This document shows, one piece after another, positions 8,572-17,868 of a stretch of DNA of 64,000 nt (position 1 is its first letter; each line of letters opens with the position of its first letter). Location of the stretch: the NCBI GenBank assembly GCA_038230215.1, contig JBBRNR010000002.1, positions 248,001-312,000 on the forward strand. The letters run 5' to 3'. This DNA is from DASVRZ01 sp038230215 (GTDB taxonomy: Bacteria; Verrucomicrobiota; Verrucomicrobiia; Chthoniobacterales; DASVRZ01). A program made the translations under genes and the position numbers. The notes below the pieces were generated by a model, which saw only the letters and a list, made by a program, of their open reading frames with translations, was not told the origin of the DNA and did no database searches.

Positions 8572-9318
8572 ATGACTTCACGTCGCTTACCCAATAGTAA
8601 TCCCTCCGTCCTGCGCCTGCTGCAAACCATGCACGACACCTACCTGAATACGCCTGTCGCCAGCGAGCGTGCCATTACCGTCGAGCAATATGCCCAGCTC
8701 GACCTGACGCAGCCCACGTCTCTCCTGAGCCGCTTCAAAAAAGAAATCAGTGAAGCCGAACACGCCCTCGCAGCCCAAGCTCCGTTGACCAATGCGCTCT
8801 CGGTGGCCGCTGCCCGGCTGACTTTGTTTGCCTCGCATTTTCATCAAGTGCTCGATCTGGGCATTGTCCGTGGGACTTTCGCGGTGGGTGCCCGCACCTT
8901 TTACGGGCGCGACATCACCGTGGCTGTTCTGCCTAATCTCTCCAGCTACGCGGCCGTAGCCGAGACGGCGGCGAAGATCGACTCGGGGGAAACGGCCCGC
9001 CATACAGCGGAGGGAGCGGCTTTTATTCCGATGGCGCTGCCGAGTGCAGCCGAAGTCGCCGCACAACTCGCCCTCTTTAACGCGGCCCGCGATGCCTCGC
9101 AACAAGCCCAGGTGAAGACCGACGACGAGCGCGAAGACATCGCTGAACTTTACCCCGAAGCCCAGGCTCTGGCGGTGGACCTCTGCGACACGGTGGAATT
9201 TTTCTATCGAAAAGATCGTATCGCCTCCAGTCTCCGCGTCAAAGCGAGCCGCTGGGGAGTCGTCTATCTTAGCGACACGGGTGAAGCCGTGGTGCCTGTC
9301 GTGGTTCCCACGCCGTAG
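8572..9318 (+). CDS. Uncharacterised 248-aa helical protein downstream of array A
   Basis: I do not recognise a characterised family. The protein starts at ATG 8572 with no clear Shine-Dalgarno sequence. It has no signal peptide and no membrane helix. The first 200 residues look alpha-helical and alanine-rich (FKKEISEAEHALAAQ, EVAAQLALFNAARDAS). The last 50 contain AVDLCDTVEFFYRKD then strands RWGVVYLSDTGE and a short Pro/Val tail. By eye it weakly resembles the protein at 61770-62486 in layout: a helical body, a D-L-x-[DE]-T segment followed by an aromatic-rich strand, and a Pro/Val tail. Both sit behind a 42-bp repeat array. Coding potential is supported by a consistent third-position GC pattern. 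Confidence 0.7.
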   Translation: MTSRRLPNSNPSVLRLLQTMHDTYLNTPVASERAITVEQYAQLDLTQPTSLLSRFKKEISEAEHALAAQAPLTNALSVAAARLTLFASHFHQVLDLGIVRGTFAVGARTFYGRDITVAVLPNLSSYAAVAETAAKIDSGETARHTAEGAAFIPMALPSAAEVAAQLALFNAARDASQQAQVKTDDEREDIAELYPEAQALAVDLCDTVEFFYRKDRIASSLRVKASRWGVVYLSDTGEAVVPVVVPTP

Positions 9319-9340
9319 GACAGCTAATTTTCAACTGACG

Positions 9341-11950
9341 ATGCGTGTTATTTCTCTATCGGATTTTCTGACCAGACTCTGTGCTGCGGCATGTTTGGTG
9401 GGCCTGCTTTCACCCACCTCTTGGGGGCAGGATTATTACACGCCTCTGGTGCTTACCCAGGATCAGACCTTCGATGTCCCCACCACCGGAACCAATTACT
9501 ACGGAGCGATCTCTGGACCGGGCGGTATCGTAAAAATTGGAGCTGGCACGCTGGGGCTGCGATCTTCCACAGGGAATAGTTACAGTGGCGGCACCACGAT
9601 TACCCAGGGTGTCTTGGAAGCACGGGGCGATGGCTACCTGGGAGATGTGGCCTCGACGATTACTCTCAACGGAGGCACCCTGCGGATCGCGGCTTATCCA
9701 GCGAGCGGTCTTCTGGCGACACTCTCGCATCCCATCTACCTGTCAGGCAGTAGCTCTTCCCTCCAGGCCAGGCTGGCGACGGTGACGGTGAGCAGTCCCA
9801 TCGACGGCACGGGCAGCCTGAATCTGACCTACGACGCCAGTTGGGCGGCCACTCCGAATCGGCTGACTTTTACCGGTAATAATACTTACAATGGAGGGAC
9901 GACTCTTTCCCACATTACGGCGAGCCTAACCGGGTCTGCCAGATTGGGCACCGGGCCGATTCTGTTGCAACAAGGCGCGGTCTTTAGCCCTGCTTCGGTG
10001 GCCAACTTTGCGCCGTCACAAAAGGTGACCCTGCAAAACGATTGCGTCTTCGTCTTGAATGATCGGACGATGAATCCCGCTACGGTGATTCAATCCAGTG
10101 CGCCGAATACGGCGGTCCAAACGGTGCTGGCTCTGGCTCATAATTCTTTTGCCCAGCCTCTGGATATGGCAACGCTAGGAAATGGAAGCATATATCTCGG
10201 CAGCGCGGGAGATTTTGCCGAATACACGGGCGTCTTGCAGCCGGGCATACTAAACACTTACCGTCTGGGTGGAGGAAGTAACTACGATCTCCATCTTCCC
10301 GGTCCGCTTCTGTCTCTGGCTGGTGGAGCCAATCAATTGACGGGCACGGCTTCGGTATTGATCGGGACGAGTTACGCAGGGGACGATGTCGTCAGCAACG
10401 TCACCATCCGCATCAACTCGGCAAACAATTACACGGGTGGCACGACTCTAAATTCTGGCACGTTGGAACTGGGCACGAGCCAGGGCATCGGTTCGGGACG
10501 GCTCACATTCAAAGGGGGCACTCTGGCGACATCGGCTACGCCATTGGTGATTACCAATCCCATTACCATCTTAGGAGGCCGGATTTCCAATTCCCAGCCC
10601 GTCACTTTTCCCCAGCCCGTCGATCTGGGCGGGCAATCTCCTTTACTCTACGGCGGTGGTGCACCGATCACGTTTAGCAATCAGATCGCTAACGGCACAC
10701 TTCGACTGAGTGGTGGAAAGTTTGTTCTATCCGGCACGAACACCTGTAATTTTTCGATCTCGGATTACGCGGTGGCCGAAGTGGGTTCCGATGCGGCTTT
10801 GGGACCATTTAACGTTCCCTTAACTCTGGGCTATAATGCCGCCCTTAAGATTCGAAATTCGCTGAGCATCACCCGCCCCATTCAAATGCTGGACAGCAAC
10901 TATGGTGGCGTATTCGATACCAATGGCTATGACCTCGCTCTCTACGGCTCGATTACGGGAGGGCCAACCACTAAAATCGGAGCCGGCACGCTCTACATGT
11001 ATGGCCCAGCGGTGAGCGGTGGCACATTCACCGTTAAAAAAGGGGACGTGGTGAAGGGTGCCAATTCCGATTGGAGCAATGCCTACATTAGTGTCGTGAA
11101 TGGTGCTCGGTTTGTTGGAAGCGGCTCTGTGGGCGTTATCAGTGCCTCGAACGGCAGTAAAATCGCTTCCGGCAACCCAATTGGCATACTTTCCTTGGCG
11201 AGTTGCGTCTTGTCTGGTTTCTCTACTTTGGAGATGGAGATTGGGGGGAAAACCGTCGGCACACAATACGACCAACTGGACGTAAAATCAGAAATGATTA
11301 TTAGCTCTAACAATCCGGGCAACTTGTCGATTGCGTTGGCCAATGGTTTTATCCCTGCGGTCGGGGATGTGTTTAAGATCGTCAATGCCAATTCCGTGTC
11401 TGGTAGTTTTGGATATGTCTCACTGCCAATTTTACCGGCAGGCCGCACTTTTAAGGTGAATTACGAGGCTAAAGCAGTCACTCTGACCGTGGAGGCGACC
11501 TCGACTTATGCCGATTGGGTGCGCTCGCATTTTACTCTCAGTCAACAGGCGGATACCTCGATCAGCGGGGCCAGCGAAGACAGCGACAGCGACGGCTTAA
11601 ACAATGGTCTGGAGCGTTTCTACGGGACCGATCCGACAAATGGCCGTTCGCGGGCCAGTTGCCAGACGGGCATCGTGTCTATCACGGGAACCCGTTATGC
11701 GACGCTGACGTTTCCCAGGCCAAGGGACTCGCCAACAACTCCTACACAGTCGAGAGCAATGCGAATCTGGACAGCGCCTGGAGCACGGTTGCATTTACAG
11801 AAACTTCCCGCGTCTCGGCGGGCGATGTCGATCTCGTCACTGTGCAAAGCACGGCCCCGATCACTGGGATCAACCGGGCGTTCTACCGACTACGCGTGCC
11901 TTCGATTTAATAGGAATCGAGATTTTCCTGCGCTCTCAAGTTGTCATTAG
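9341..11950 (+). CDS. Autotransporter-associated beta-strand repeat protein, C-terminus frameshifted
   Basis: Secreted surface protein. ATG 9341 gives a signal peptide (RLCAAACLVGLLSPTSWG) ending before residue 30. The body carries autotransporter-associated repeats of the type KIGAGTLGLRSSTGNSYSGG, TFTGNNTYNGGTT, INSANNYTGGTTL and KIGAGTLYMYG, which fold as a right-handed beta-helix. Near residue 745 there is an acidic EDSDSDGLNNGLERF calcium-loop-like segment. After about 11713 the frame changes: the in-frame tail is arginine/serine-rich nonsense to 11950, while the frame one base back continues as SQAKGLANNSYTVESN to FYRLRVPSI, stop 11910, the natural C-terminal domain. One base appears to be missing in the GTTTCCC run. 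No C-terminal beta-barrel is present. Confidence 0.85.
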   Translation: MRVISLSDFLTRLCAAACLVGLLSPTSWGQDYYTPLVLTQDQTFDVPTTGTNYYGAISGPGGIVKIGAGTLGLRSSTGNSYSGGTTITQGVLEARGDGYLGDVASTITLNGGTLRIAAYPASGLLATLSHPIYLSGSSSSLQARLATVTVSSPIDGTGSLNLTYDASWAATPNRLTFTGNNTYNGGTTLSHITASLTGSARLGTGPILLQQGAVFSPASVANFAPSQKVTLQNDCVFVLNDRTMNPATVIQSSAPNTAVQTVLALAHNSFAQPLDMATLGNGSIYLGSAGDFAEYTGVLQPGILNTYRLGGGSNYDLHLPGPLLSLAGGANQLTGTASVLIGTSYAGDDVVSNVTIRINSANNYTGGTTLNSGTLELGTSQGIGSGRLTFKGGTLATSATPLVITNPITILGGRISNSQPVTFPQPVDLGGQSPLLYGGGAPITFSNQIANGTLRLSGGKFVLSGTNTCNFSISDYAVAEVGSDAALGPFNVPLTLGYNAALKIRNSLSITRPIQMLDSNYGGVFDTNGYDLALYGSITGGPTTKIGAGTLYMYGPAVSGGTFTVKKGDVVKGANSDWSNAYISVVNGARFVGSGSVGVISASNGSKIASGNPIGILSLASCVLSGFSTLEMEIGGKTVGTQYDQLDVKSEMIISSNNPGNLSIALANGFIPAVGDVFKIVNANSVSGSFGYVSLPILPAGRTFKVNYEAKAVTLTVEATSTYADWVRSHFTLSQQADTSISGASEDSDSDGLNNGLERFYGTDPTNGRSRASCQTGIVSITGTRYATLTFPRPRDSPTTPTQSRAMRIWTAPGARLHLQKLPASRRAMSISSLCKARPRSLGSTGRSTDYACLRFNRNRDFPALSSCH

Positions 11951-11971
11951 GAAACAAAGGGGTTGTCCGGA

Positions 11972-13105
11972 TTACCGTGCTGTCAGGTTTACGGTGTCGA
12001 TGTTTCGCACCAACAGCCGTCCGCGCTTAGTGATGGAGCCGACGGACATGGGGACTTGCGTGCCCGGTTTAACCTGGGAGAGGACTTTTTCGAGGTCGTC
12101 GTTGTTGCGAATCGCATAATCTCCGACCTGGTAAATGACGAGTCCGCGACGAATACCCGACTTCGCAGCGGGGCTGTCATTTTCCACGTTGGCCACGAGC
12201 ACACCGGAGCCGGAGGCGTAGTTTAGCGCGTCGGTGAGATCGTCGGTCATGTCCTGCGTTTCAAGTCCGAAATACCGTTTCGCCCGCGAGCCAGAGGCGA
12301 GTCCCTGCGGCTGCTTTGACTGGTTGCGAAACTCCCGGATTGTGTCTCGTACCTTTTCCGCGGAAATGGCAAATCCGATGCCCTGAGTCGGGATGCCTTG
12401 CGGGGTGAAAGCCATCTTTACCGAACTGACCCCAACCAGTTTGCCACTCAGATCAATCACGGGCCCCCCCGAGTTACCGGGATTAATGGCGGCATCGGTC
12501 TGGATCAGTCCGGTATATTCATTGCCCTCGACCTCGATCGTGCGGTCTTTAGCGCTCAAAATCCCCCGTGCCACGGAGCTGCCGTAGCCCATTGGATTTC
12601 CGAGAACGAGCACGGTCTGGCCAAGCAGGCTGGGCGAGAGATTGTCCAAGCTGATGAAGGGCAGCGGATGCTTCACGTCGATTTTGATCAAAGCCAAATC
12701 AGCCGCCGGATCGCCGGTGACGTATTTCGCGTTGTAAGTCTGGCCATCGGTGGTGGTGACGAAGATTTTCAGGTCCGCCGCGCGCTCGACGACGTGCTCA
12801 TTGGTCACAATGTAACCGTCTGCATCGACGATAAACCCGGAGCCGAGGCTCTGAACTTTCTGCGCTACGGAACGACGAGGACGGGCTTGTTCTCCGAAAA
12901 ATTGCTCATAAATCGCATCCGCCGGATCGCTGTAGGGTCGGCGCACGATGCGTTCCGTATTGATGTTCACCACAGCGGGCATGGCTTTCGCCGTGGCGAT
13001 CACCGAAGGCTCGCTGGCGGGTTCGACAGTGGATTCAGCGTGAGCCAACTTTGGGAAATGCAGCAGCGTTCCAGAGGCGAGGCAGGCAATGAGGAGTCGT
13101 TTCAT
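11972..13105 (-). CDS. HtrA/DegP-like periplasmic serine protease with one PDZ domain
   Basis: 377 residues from ATG 13105, chosen because it gives a clean signal peptide (RLLIACLASGTLLHF, cleaved after AHA). The trypsin-like domain shows the complete triad: His in IVTNEHVVE near residue 103, Asp in ADLALIKID near 133, and Ser in NPGNSGGPV near 210. One PDZ domain follows (about 296-370) with GVLVANVENDSPAAKSGI and a GRLLVRNI end. DegP has two PDZ domains and DegS one; this layout is DegS/HtrA-like but without a membrane anchor, so a soluble periplasmic protease is likely. Convergent with the autotransporter-repeat gene and divergent from sucA. Confidence 0.93.
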   Translation of the reverse strand: MKRLLIACLASGTLLHFPKLAHAESTVEPASEPSVIATAKAMPAVVNINTERIVRRPYSDPADAIYEQFFGEQARPRRSVAQKVQSLGSGFIVDADGYIVTNEHVVERAADLKIFVTTTDGQTYNAKYVTGDPAADLALIKIDVKHPLPFISLDNLSPSLLGQTVLVLGNPMGYGSSVARGILSAKDRTIEVEGNEYTGLIQTDAAINPGNSGGPVIDLSGKLVGVSSVKMAFTPQGIPTQGIGFAISAEKVRDTIREFRNQSKQPQGLASGSRAKRYFGLETQDMTDDLTDALNYASGSGVLVANVENDSPAAKSGIRRGLVIYQVGDYAIRNNDDLEKVLSQVKPGTQVPMSVGSITKRGRLLVRNIDTVNLTAR

Positions 13106-13129
13106 ATTCGGAAAAATGGAATGCTCCAA

Positions 13130-13150
13130 TTGACACGTCACGTCTCGTGT
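13130..13150. promoter_or_regulatory. Putative promoter/operator between htrA-like gene and sucA
   Basis: The 117-bp divergent region contains TTGACA at 13130 and an imperfect operator-like dyad ACACG-N8-CGTGT at 13133-13150. No good -10 box sits at the right distance on the plus strand, so this is only a candidate. Confidence 0.25.
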
Positions 13151-13222
13151 TGCTCAAAAAATCCATGATTTTATTTTTACCGGACACAGAAATAGGTTAG
13201 TCTTCCCGTCCATTTTGACCCC

Positions 13223-15979
13223 ATGAGATTCTCCATCGCCAACGCGTCCAACGCGCAGCTCCTCGACGAAAATTACGCCAACTGGAAGCGCGATCCCGCC
13301 TCGGTCGATCACACTTGGGCCGCTTTCTTTGAGGGATTTGAATTTGGCTCGGCCAACCTCGCCGCCAGTCCGAAAAACAGCAGCAGCGAGCCCCATTATT
13401 CCGCAGTCGATTCCTCGCTGCAGGCCCGGGTGGACAGCTTGGTTTACGCCTATCGCACGCTCGGCCACACCATCGCCCTGATCGATCCACTCGGGGAAAG
13501 ACGTCCCGATCAGCCATTGCTCAGCCTCGGGGAACACAAGCTTGCCGATGTGAGTCTGGAGACGGTGGTTTCCTCACGTTATTTTTTGAGTGGTCGCAAA
13601 ATGCCCCTTGGTGAACTGATTGCAAGTCTTCAAAAAATCTATTGCGGCACAATCGGAGCCGAGTTCATGCACATCCAGAATTTGCGTGTGCGCAACTGGC
13701 TGCGGGAGCGGATCGAGGCTCACGATCCTGCCGCTCCAGAGAACGCGGACAGCCAGAAACTACGCCTGCGCGCCGTGCTACAGGCGGAGGCGTTTGAGCA
13801 GTTTCTGCACACACGCTTCGTCGGGCAAAAACGCTTTTCGCTCCAAGGCGGCGAGTCGCTCATGGTCATGCTCAACGCCATTCTGGATCGCTCCCCGGCC
13901 CTCGGTGTGGCCGAGATCGTCATGGGCATGGCGCATCGTGGTCGCCTCACTGTACTCGCCAATTTCCTGCACAAGCAACTGAGGGATTTGTTCACCGAAT
14001 TCTCCGAAAACTACATTCCCAACCTCGTGGCGGGTGATGGCGACGTGAAGTATCACCTTGGCTACGACACGATCCGCACGACGCTCGATGGGAGTAAGGT
14101 CGGCATCCATCTCGCCTCAAACCCGAGTCATTTGGAAGCCGTCAATCCGGTGGTTGAAGGGAAAACCCGCGCGCTGCAACGCATTCTCGGAGACACCGTG
14201 AAACGCTCCAAAGTCCTGCCCGTGCTCATCCACGGCGACGCAGCGTTCGCGGGTCAGGGTCTGGTCGCGGAGGTCTTCAACATGTCGCAACTCCCCGGTT
14301 ACGAGACAGGCGGCACGATTCATCTCGTGATCAATAATCAGATCGGATTCACCACGCTGCCGGCCGACGCGCGTTCGACTCCTTATTGCACCGACATCGC
14401 CAAAATGGTCGAGGCTCCCGTGTTTCACGTCAATGGCGACGACCCCGACGCAGTCGCTTTTGTGACCGATCTCGCTTTTGATTTCCGCCAGCAATTCCGC
14501 CAGGACGTCGTCATCGACATGGTTTGCTATCGCCGCTACGGACACAACGAAGGCGACGAGCCAGCGTTCACCCAGCCCGATCTTTATGGGAAAATCAACT
14601 CGCATCCGGCTGTCAGCCAGATTTATCGTCAGGAGTTGCTCGCATCCGGGGCGTTGACCGAGAAGGAAATGGCTGAGGTCGAGAAGCAGCTTCTAACCGA
14701 GCTCGAAACCGCTCTCGCCGAGGTTAAAAACATAGGCACACCCAAGGATATGAGCAGTACGAAAAGTTTCGTCGGCTCCAATGCCATCTTCCAGCCGCCG
14801 TATTCTCATGCGACGGTGGAAACAAAGATTTCCAAAGACGTGCTCGCGACCGTTTTCAAAGCGCTCACGACCGTTCCCGAAGGCTTCCGCATTCAGCCCA
14901 AAGTCAAAAAAACCGTCCTCGATCCACGACAGAAAGCCTTTGAAAACGGCGGACCCTACTTCTGGTCGCATGCCGAGGCGCTTGCCTTTGGATCGCTCTT
15001 AATAGAAGGGACTCCCGTTCGACTCTCCGGGCAGGACAGCCGCCGCGGCACCTTCAGCACGCGCCACTCCGTGCTCTATGATGAAGTCACCCGCGAGCGC
15101 CACATCCCTCTCCGCAATCTCGGGGAAAACGCCGCCCGCTTCTGTGTTTACAACTCCTTCCTCTCCGAGGCCGCCGTGCTCGGCTTCGACTACGGATACA
15201 CACTCGATTACCCGCAAATGCTCTGTCTCTGGGAGGCGCAATTTGGCGATTTCGCCAATGGCGCACAGGTCATCATCGACCAGTTCATCGTTTCCTCCGA
15301 ATCGAAATGGCAGCGCCCCAGCAGTCTCGTCATGCTCCTGCCGCACGGCTACGAAGGCCAGGGACCGGAACATTCCAGCGCGCGTCTGGAACGCTTCCTC
15401 CAACTCTGCGCCGAGGACAACATCATCGTCGCCAACCTCTCCACGCCCGCCCAGTATTTTCACATCCTTCGCCGGCAAATGAAGCGCGACTTTCGCAAGC
15501 CGCTCATCCTCATGACGCCGAAGAGCCTGCTGCGTAACCCGCTTTGCGTCTCAGTCGAGTCTGATTTCACTGAAGGGCAATTTAGCGAAGTTCTCGACGC
15601 CCCTCTGCTCGGGCCGGTCAAAAAAATCCAGCGCGTTATCTTCTGCAGCGGCAAAGTTTACTACGAACTCCTCCAGCATCGCGACGCCCAGAAAATCAAC
15701 GACACCGCCTTCATTCGCATCGAGCAACTTTACCCCGTCGCCCTCGAGAAACTTCAGGCCGTCGTCGATCTTTATCCCAACGCCACCAAATTCGTCTGGT
15801 GCCAGGAAGAGCCGCGCAACATGGGCGCGTGGACGCACATTGCACCGAGCCTTAGCCGCATCACCGCCCACGGCGTGCATTACGCTGGACGCAACGCCAG
15901 CGCCAGCCCCGCCGTCGGGTCCAAAGCCTGGCACGATAAACAGCAAAAGGAACTCATCGAGCACGCTTTTGCGGTTTAG
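13223..15979 (+). CDS. sucA: 2-oxoglutarate dehydrogenase E1 component
   Basis: Thiamine-diphosphate-dependent decarboxylase of the 2-oxoglutarate dehydrogenase complex (TCA cycle, cytosol). The 918 residues match the usual length. The N-terminus has the short helical motif NAQLLDENYANWKRDP used to dock on E2. The cofactor site is visible at FHVNGDDPDAVAFV (about 400) and YRRYGHNEGDEPAFTQP (about 440), and the substrate-side GMAHRGRLTVLANF near 235. The C-terminus ends in the FVWCQEEPRNMGAW signature. The E2 gene follows after 42 bp in the same direction. No E3 (lpd) gene is in the window. Confidence 0.97.
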   Translation: MRFSIANASNAQLLDENYANWKRDPASVDHTWAAFFEGFEFGSANLAASPKNSSSEPHYSAVDSSLQARVDSLVYAYRTLGHTIALIDPLGERRPDQPLLSLGEHKLADVSLETVVSSRYFLSGRKMPLGELIASLQKIYCGTIGAEFMHIQNLRVRNWLRERIEAHDPAAPENADSQKLRLRAVLQAEAFEQFLHTRFVGQKRFSLQGGESLMVMLNAILDRSPALGVAEIVMGMAHRGRLTVLANFLHKQLRDLFTEFSENYIPNLVAGDGDVKYHLGYDTIRTTLDGSKVGIHLASNPSHLEAVNPVVEGKTRALQRILGDTVKRSKVLPVLIHGDAAFAGQGLVAEVFNMSQLPGYETGGTIHLVINNQIGFTTLPADARSTPYCTDIAKMVEAPVFHVNGDDPDAVAFVTDLAFDFRQQFRQDVVIDMVCYRRYGHNEGDEPAFTQPDLYGKINSHPAVSQIYRQELLASGALTEKEMAEVEKQLLTELETALAEVKNIGTPKDMSSTKSFVGSNAIFQPPYSHATVETKISKDVLATVFKALTTVPEGFRIQPKVKKTVLDPRQKAFENGGPYFWSHAEALAFGSLLIEGTPVRLSGQDSRRGTFSTRHSVLYDEVTRERHIPLRNLGENAARFCVYNSFLSEAAVLGFDYGYTLDYPQMLCLWEAQFGDFANGAQVIIDQFIVSSESKWQRPSSLVMLLPHGYEGQGPEHSSARLERFLQLCAEDNIIVANLSTPAQYFHILRRQMKRDFRKPLILMTPKSLLRNPLCVSVESDFTEGQFSEVLDAPLLGPVKKIQRVIFCSGKVYYELLQHRDAQKINDTAFIRIEQLYPVALEKLQAVVDLYPNATKFVWCQEEPRNMGAWTHIAPSLSRITAHGVHYAGRNASASPAVGSKAWHDKQQKELIEHAFAV

Positions 15980-16021
15980 AGTTCACTTCCATTGGATTCT
16001 GCGACAAAGTCCGCCACATCC

Positions 16022-17221
16022 ATGAGCATCGAAATCAAAGTCCCCTCTGTCGGCGAATCCATCACCAGCGGCCTCATCTCTGTCTGGCATCAAAAATCCG
16101 GCGCTATCGTCAAGTCAGGCGACCCGCTTTTCACCTTGGAAACCGATAAGGTCTCGACCGAGATCACAGCGCAAAACTCTGGTCAGCTCACCATCGTCAA
16201 AGCCGAGGGTGAAGAAGTGAAAATAGGCGAAATCGTCGGCTCCATCGACGAATCCGTTAGTGCTCCCAGTGCTTCCGCAGAAGCGATACCTTCTCCCAAG
16301 ACTCCCGCCAAATCCGAATCCAAGTCCGATCGTTCCGACCGGCTCAGTCCCGCCGTTCGCGTCGCCGTCGAGGAAAACAAACTTGATCCCAAAGCCATTA
16401 AAGGCACCGGCAAGCAAGGCCAGATCACCAAACCCGATGTTGTTTCTCATCTTGAAACCCAAACCAGTGAGCCAGAGTCGAATGTAACTCCGATCATTTC
16501 CAACTCGATGACTCCAACCAGCGAACGCGAGACCCGCAAGAGACTCTCCCCGCTCCGTCGCAAGATCGCGCAACACCTCGTCTCGGCTCAGCAAAACGCC
16601 GCCATCCTGACCACTTTCAACGAGTGCGATATGACCGCCATCCAGGAGCTTCGCGCGAAGGCTCAGGACTCCTTCACCAAGCGGCACGGCGTTAAACTCG
16701 GCTTCATGTCCTTCTTCATCAAGGCCACCGTCGAAGCCCTCAAAGCCGTTCCCGCCATCAACGGCCGCATGGACGGCGAAGACTTCATCCAGAACCATTA
16801 CTACGACATCGGAGTTGCCGTCGGCACCGAAAAAGGGCTCGTCGTCCCCGTCATCCGCTATGCCGATCAGAAAACCTTTGCCGAGATCGAGAAAGATCTC
16901 GCTGCCTATGCCACGAAAGCTCGTGAAGGAAAGATCAGCATCGACGACCTCAGCGGCGGCGTCTTCACCATCTCGAATGGAGGCATCTACGGCTCGTTGA
17001 TGAGCACCCCGATCCTCAACCCGCCACAAAGTGGCATCCTCGGAATGCATAAAATCCAGCCGCGCCCCATCGCCCTCGATGGCCAGGTTGTCATTCGTCC
17101 CATGATGTATCTCGCGCTCAGCTACGATCACCGAGTCGTCGATGGCAAAGAAGCCGTCACCTTCCTCGTCCGCATCAAAGACTGCCTCGAAGACCCCGTC
17201 CGCCTGCTCATCGAGTTCTAA
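16022..17221 (+). CDS. sucB: Dihydrolipoyllysine succinyltransferase, E2 of 2-oxoglutarate dehydrogenase
   Basis: 399 residues from ATG 16022; an in-frame TTG at 15992 is less likely because MSIEIKVPSVGESI is the family's start. Domains in order: one lipoyl domain with the modified lysine in LETDKVSTEI (about residue 42), a Pro/Ser-rich linker, the E3-binding domain SPAVRVAVEENKLDP (about 107-140), a second linker, and the catalytic domain starting KRLSPLRRKIAQHLV, with active-site HRVVDGKE near 370. It transfers the succinyl group from lipoamide to CoA and forms the core of the complex with SucA. Confidence 0.96.
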   Translation: MSIEIKVPSVGESITSGLISVWHQKSGAIVKSGDPLFTLETDKVSTEITAQNSGQLTIVKAEGEEVKIGEIVGSIDESVSAPSASAEAIPSPKTPAKSESKSDRSDRLSPAVRVAVEENKLDPKAIKGTGKQGQITKPDVVSHLETQTSEPESNVTPIISNSMTPTSERETRKRLSPLRRKIAQHLVSAQQNAAILTTFNECDMTAIQELRAKAQDSFTKRHGVKLGFMSFFIKATVEALKAVPAINGRMDGEDFIQNHYYDIGVAVGTEKGLVVPVIRYADQKTFAEIEKDLAAYATKAREGKISIDDLSGGVFTISNGGIYGSLMSTPILNPPQSGILGMHKIQPRPIALDGQVVIRPMMYLALSYDHRVVDGKEAVTFLVRIKDCLEDPVRLLIEF

Positions 17222-17363
17222 AACAGGCTTGTTGGCACCAACGGCTCCCGCATGATTGCCGAGAGTCGAGTCGAGATGAGAATGATGCGGTCAAAAAAAC
17301 AGGAAGTTTTAAGACAAGTGCTTTTCCAAACAGGAGTTTTAGAATGAGGAGAAGAGGTAAGAC

Positions 17364-17783
17364 TCTTTGGATTTACAGTTGACGTTGTATCTACAATCTT
17401 AAGAATGATCAGATTACCATTGATCTGAAGACGTTAAATCAAGGGGTTGTCACATCAGGTAAATACCTCTCACTGAACCATTAAGCAACGTTACTTTATC
17501 ATCTAAGTTGTTTGACACGTCATGTAGCTTGTTTCACGCGTCCTTCATTCAATTTACATCAGCATCTATCTTAAATTGGTCATGATGCAGATTGATTTGA
17601 CCTTCATACAAATCGTTTAAGTGACGATCTAAATAGATTATAGGCTGATGTATCCTATTTCGATTAACCTCTATCTAATTTAGACAATAAGCTAAATTAA
17701 ATGGAAGCTCACTGAAATAGAATAGAGAAGCATCAAAACGATTTTTATTTGAACAAAAGTCAGATTTTACTTGCAATAAGCCG
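17364..17783. repeat. Array E: AT-rich degenerate repeats with 21-bp period
   Basis: The 647-bp gap after sucB is far more AT-rich than its surroundings. Written in rows of 21 bases from 17511, successive rows begin tttgac, tttcac, tttaca, aattgg, atttga, tttaag, attata, tttcga, tttaga, aatgga, aataga, ttttta with no phase slip over at least 12 rows (17511-17762). Weaker rows extend to about 17364 and 17783. A second A/T-rich block sits about half a row later, giving a helical (10.5-bp) rhythm. Stops in all frames rule out a protein. The array ends about 85 bp before the gene at 17869. 17222-17363 holds nothing I recognise. Confidence 0.75.
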
Positions 17784-17868
17784 GACACAAGACAAATAAA
17801 TAAGAATCTGTCCCAAGTCAGTCTTCAATAAGGCTTTGCTTGCGGTAGTTATTAAACACTTAAAACTT

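Noticed and set aside
11700..11720. Programmed -1 frameshifting at the autotransporter gene
   Set aside because: The zero-frame codons ACG TTT CCC do not form an X-XXY-YYZ slippery heptamer and I see no clear downstream stem. A lost base is the simpler reading.
17222..17868. Riboswitch or tRNA in the AT-rich gap after sucB
   Set aside because: No cloverleaf or known riboswitch core could be found; the 21-bp periodicity accounts for most of the structure.
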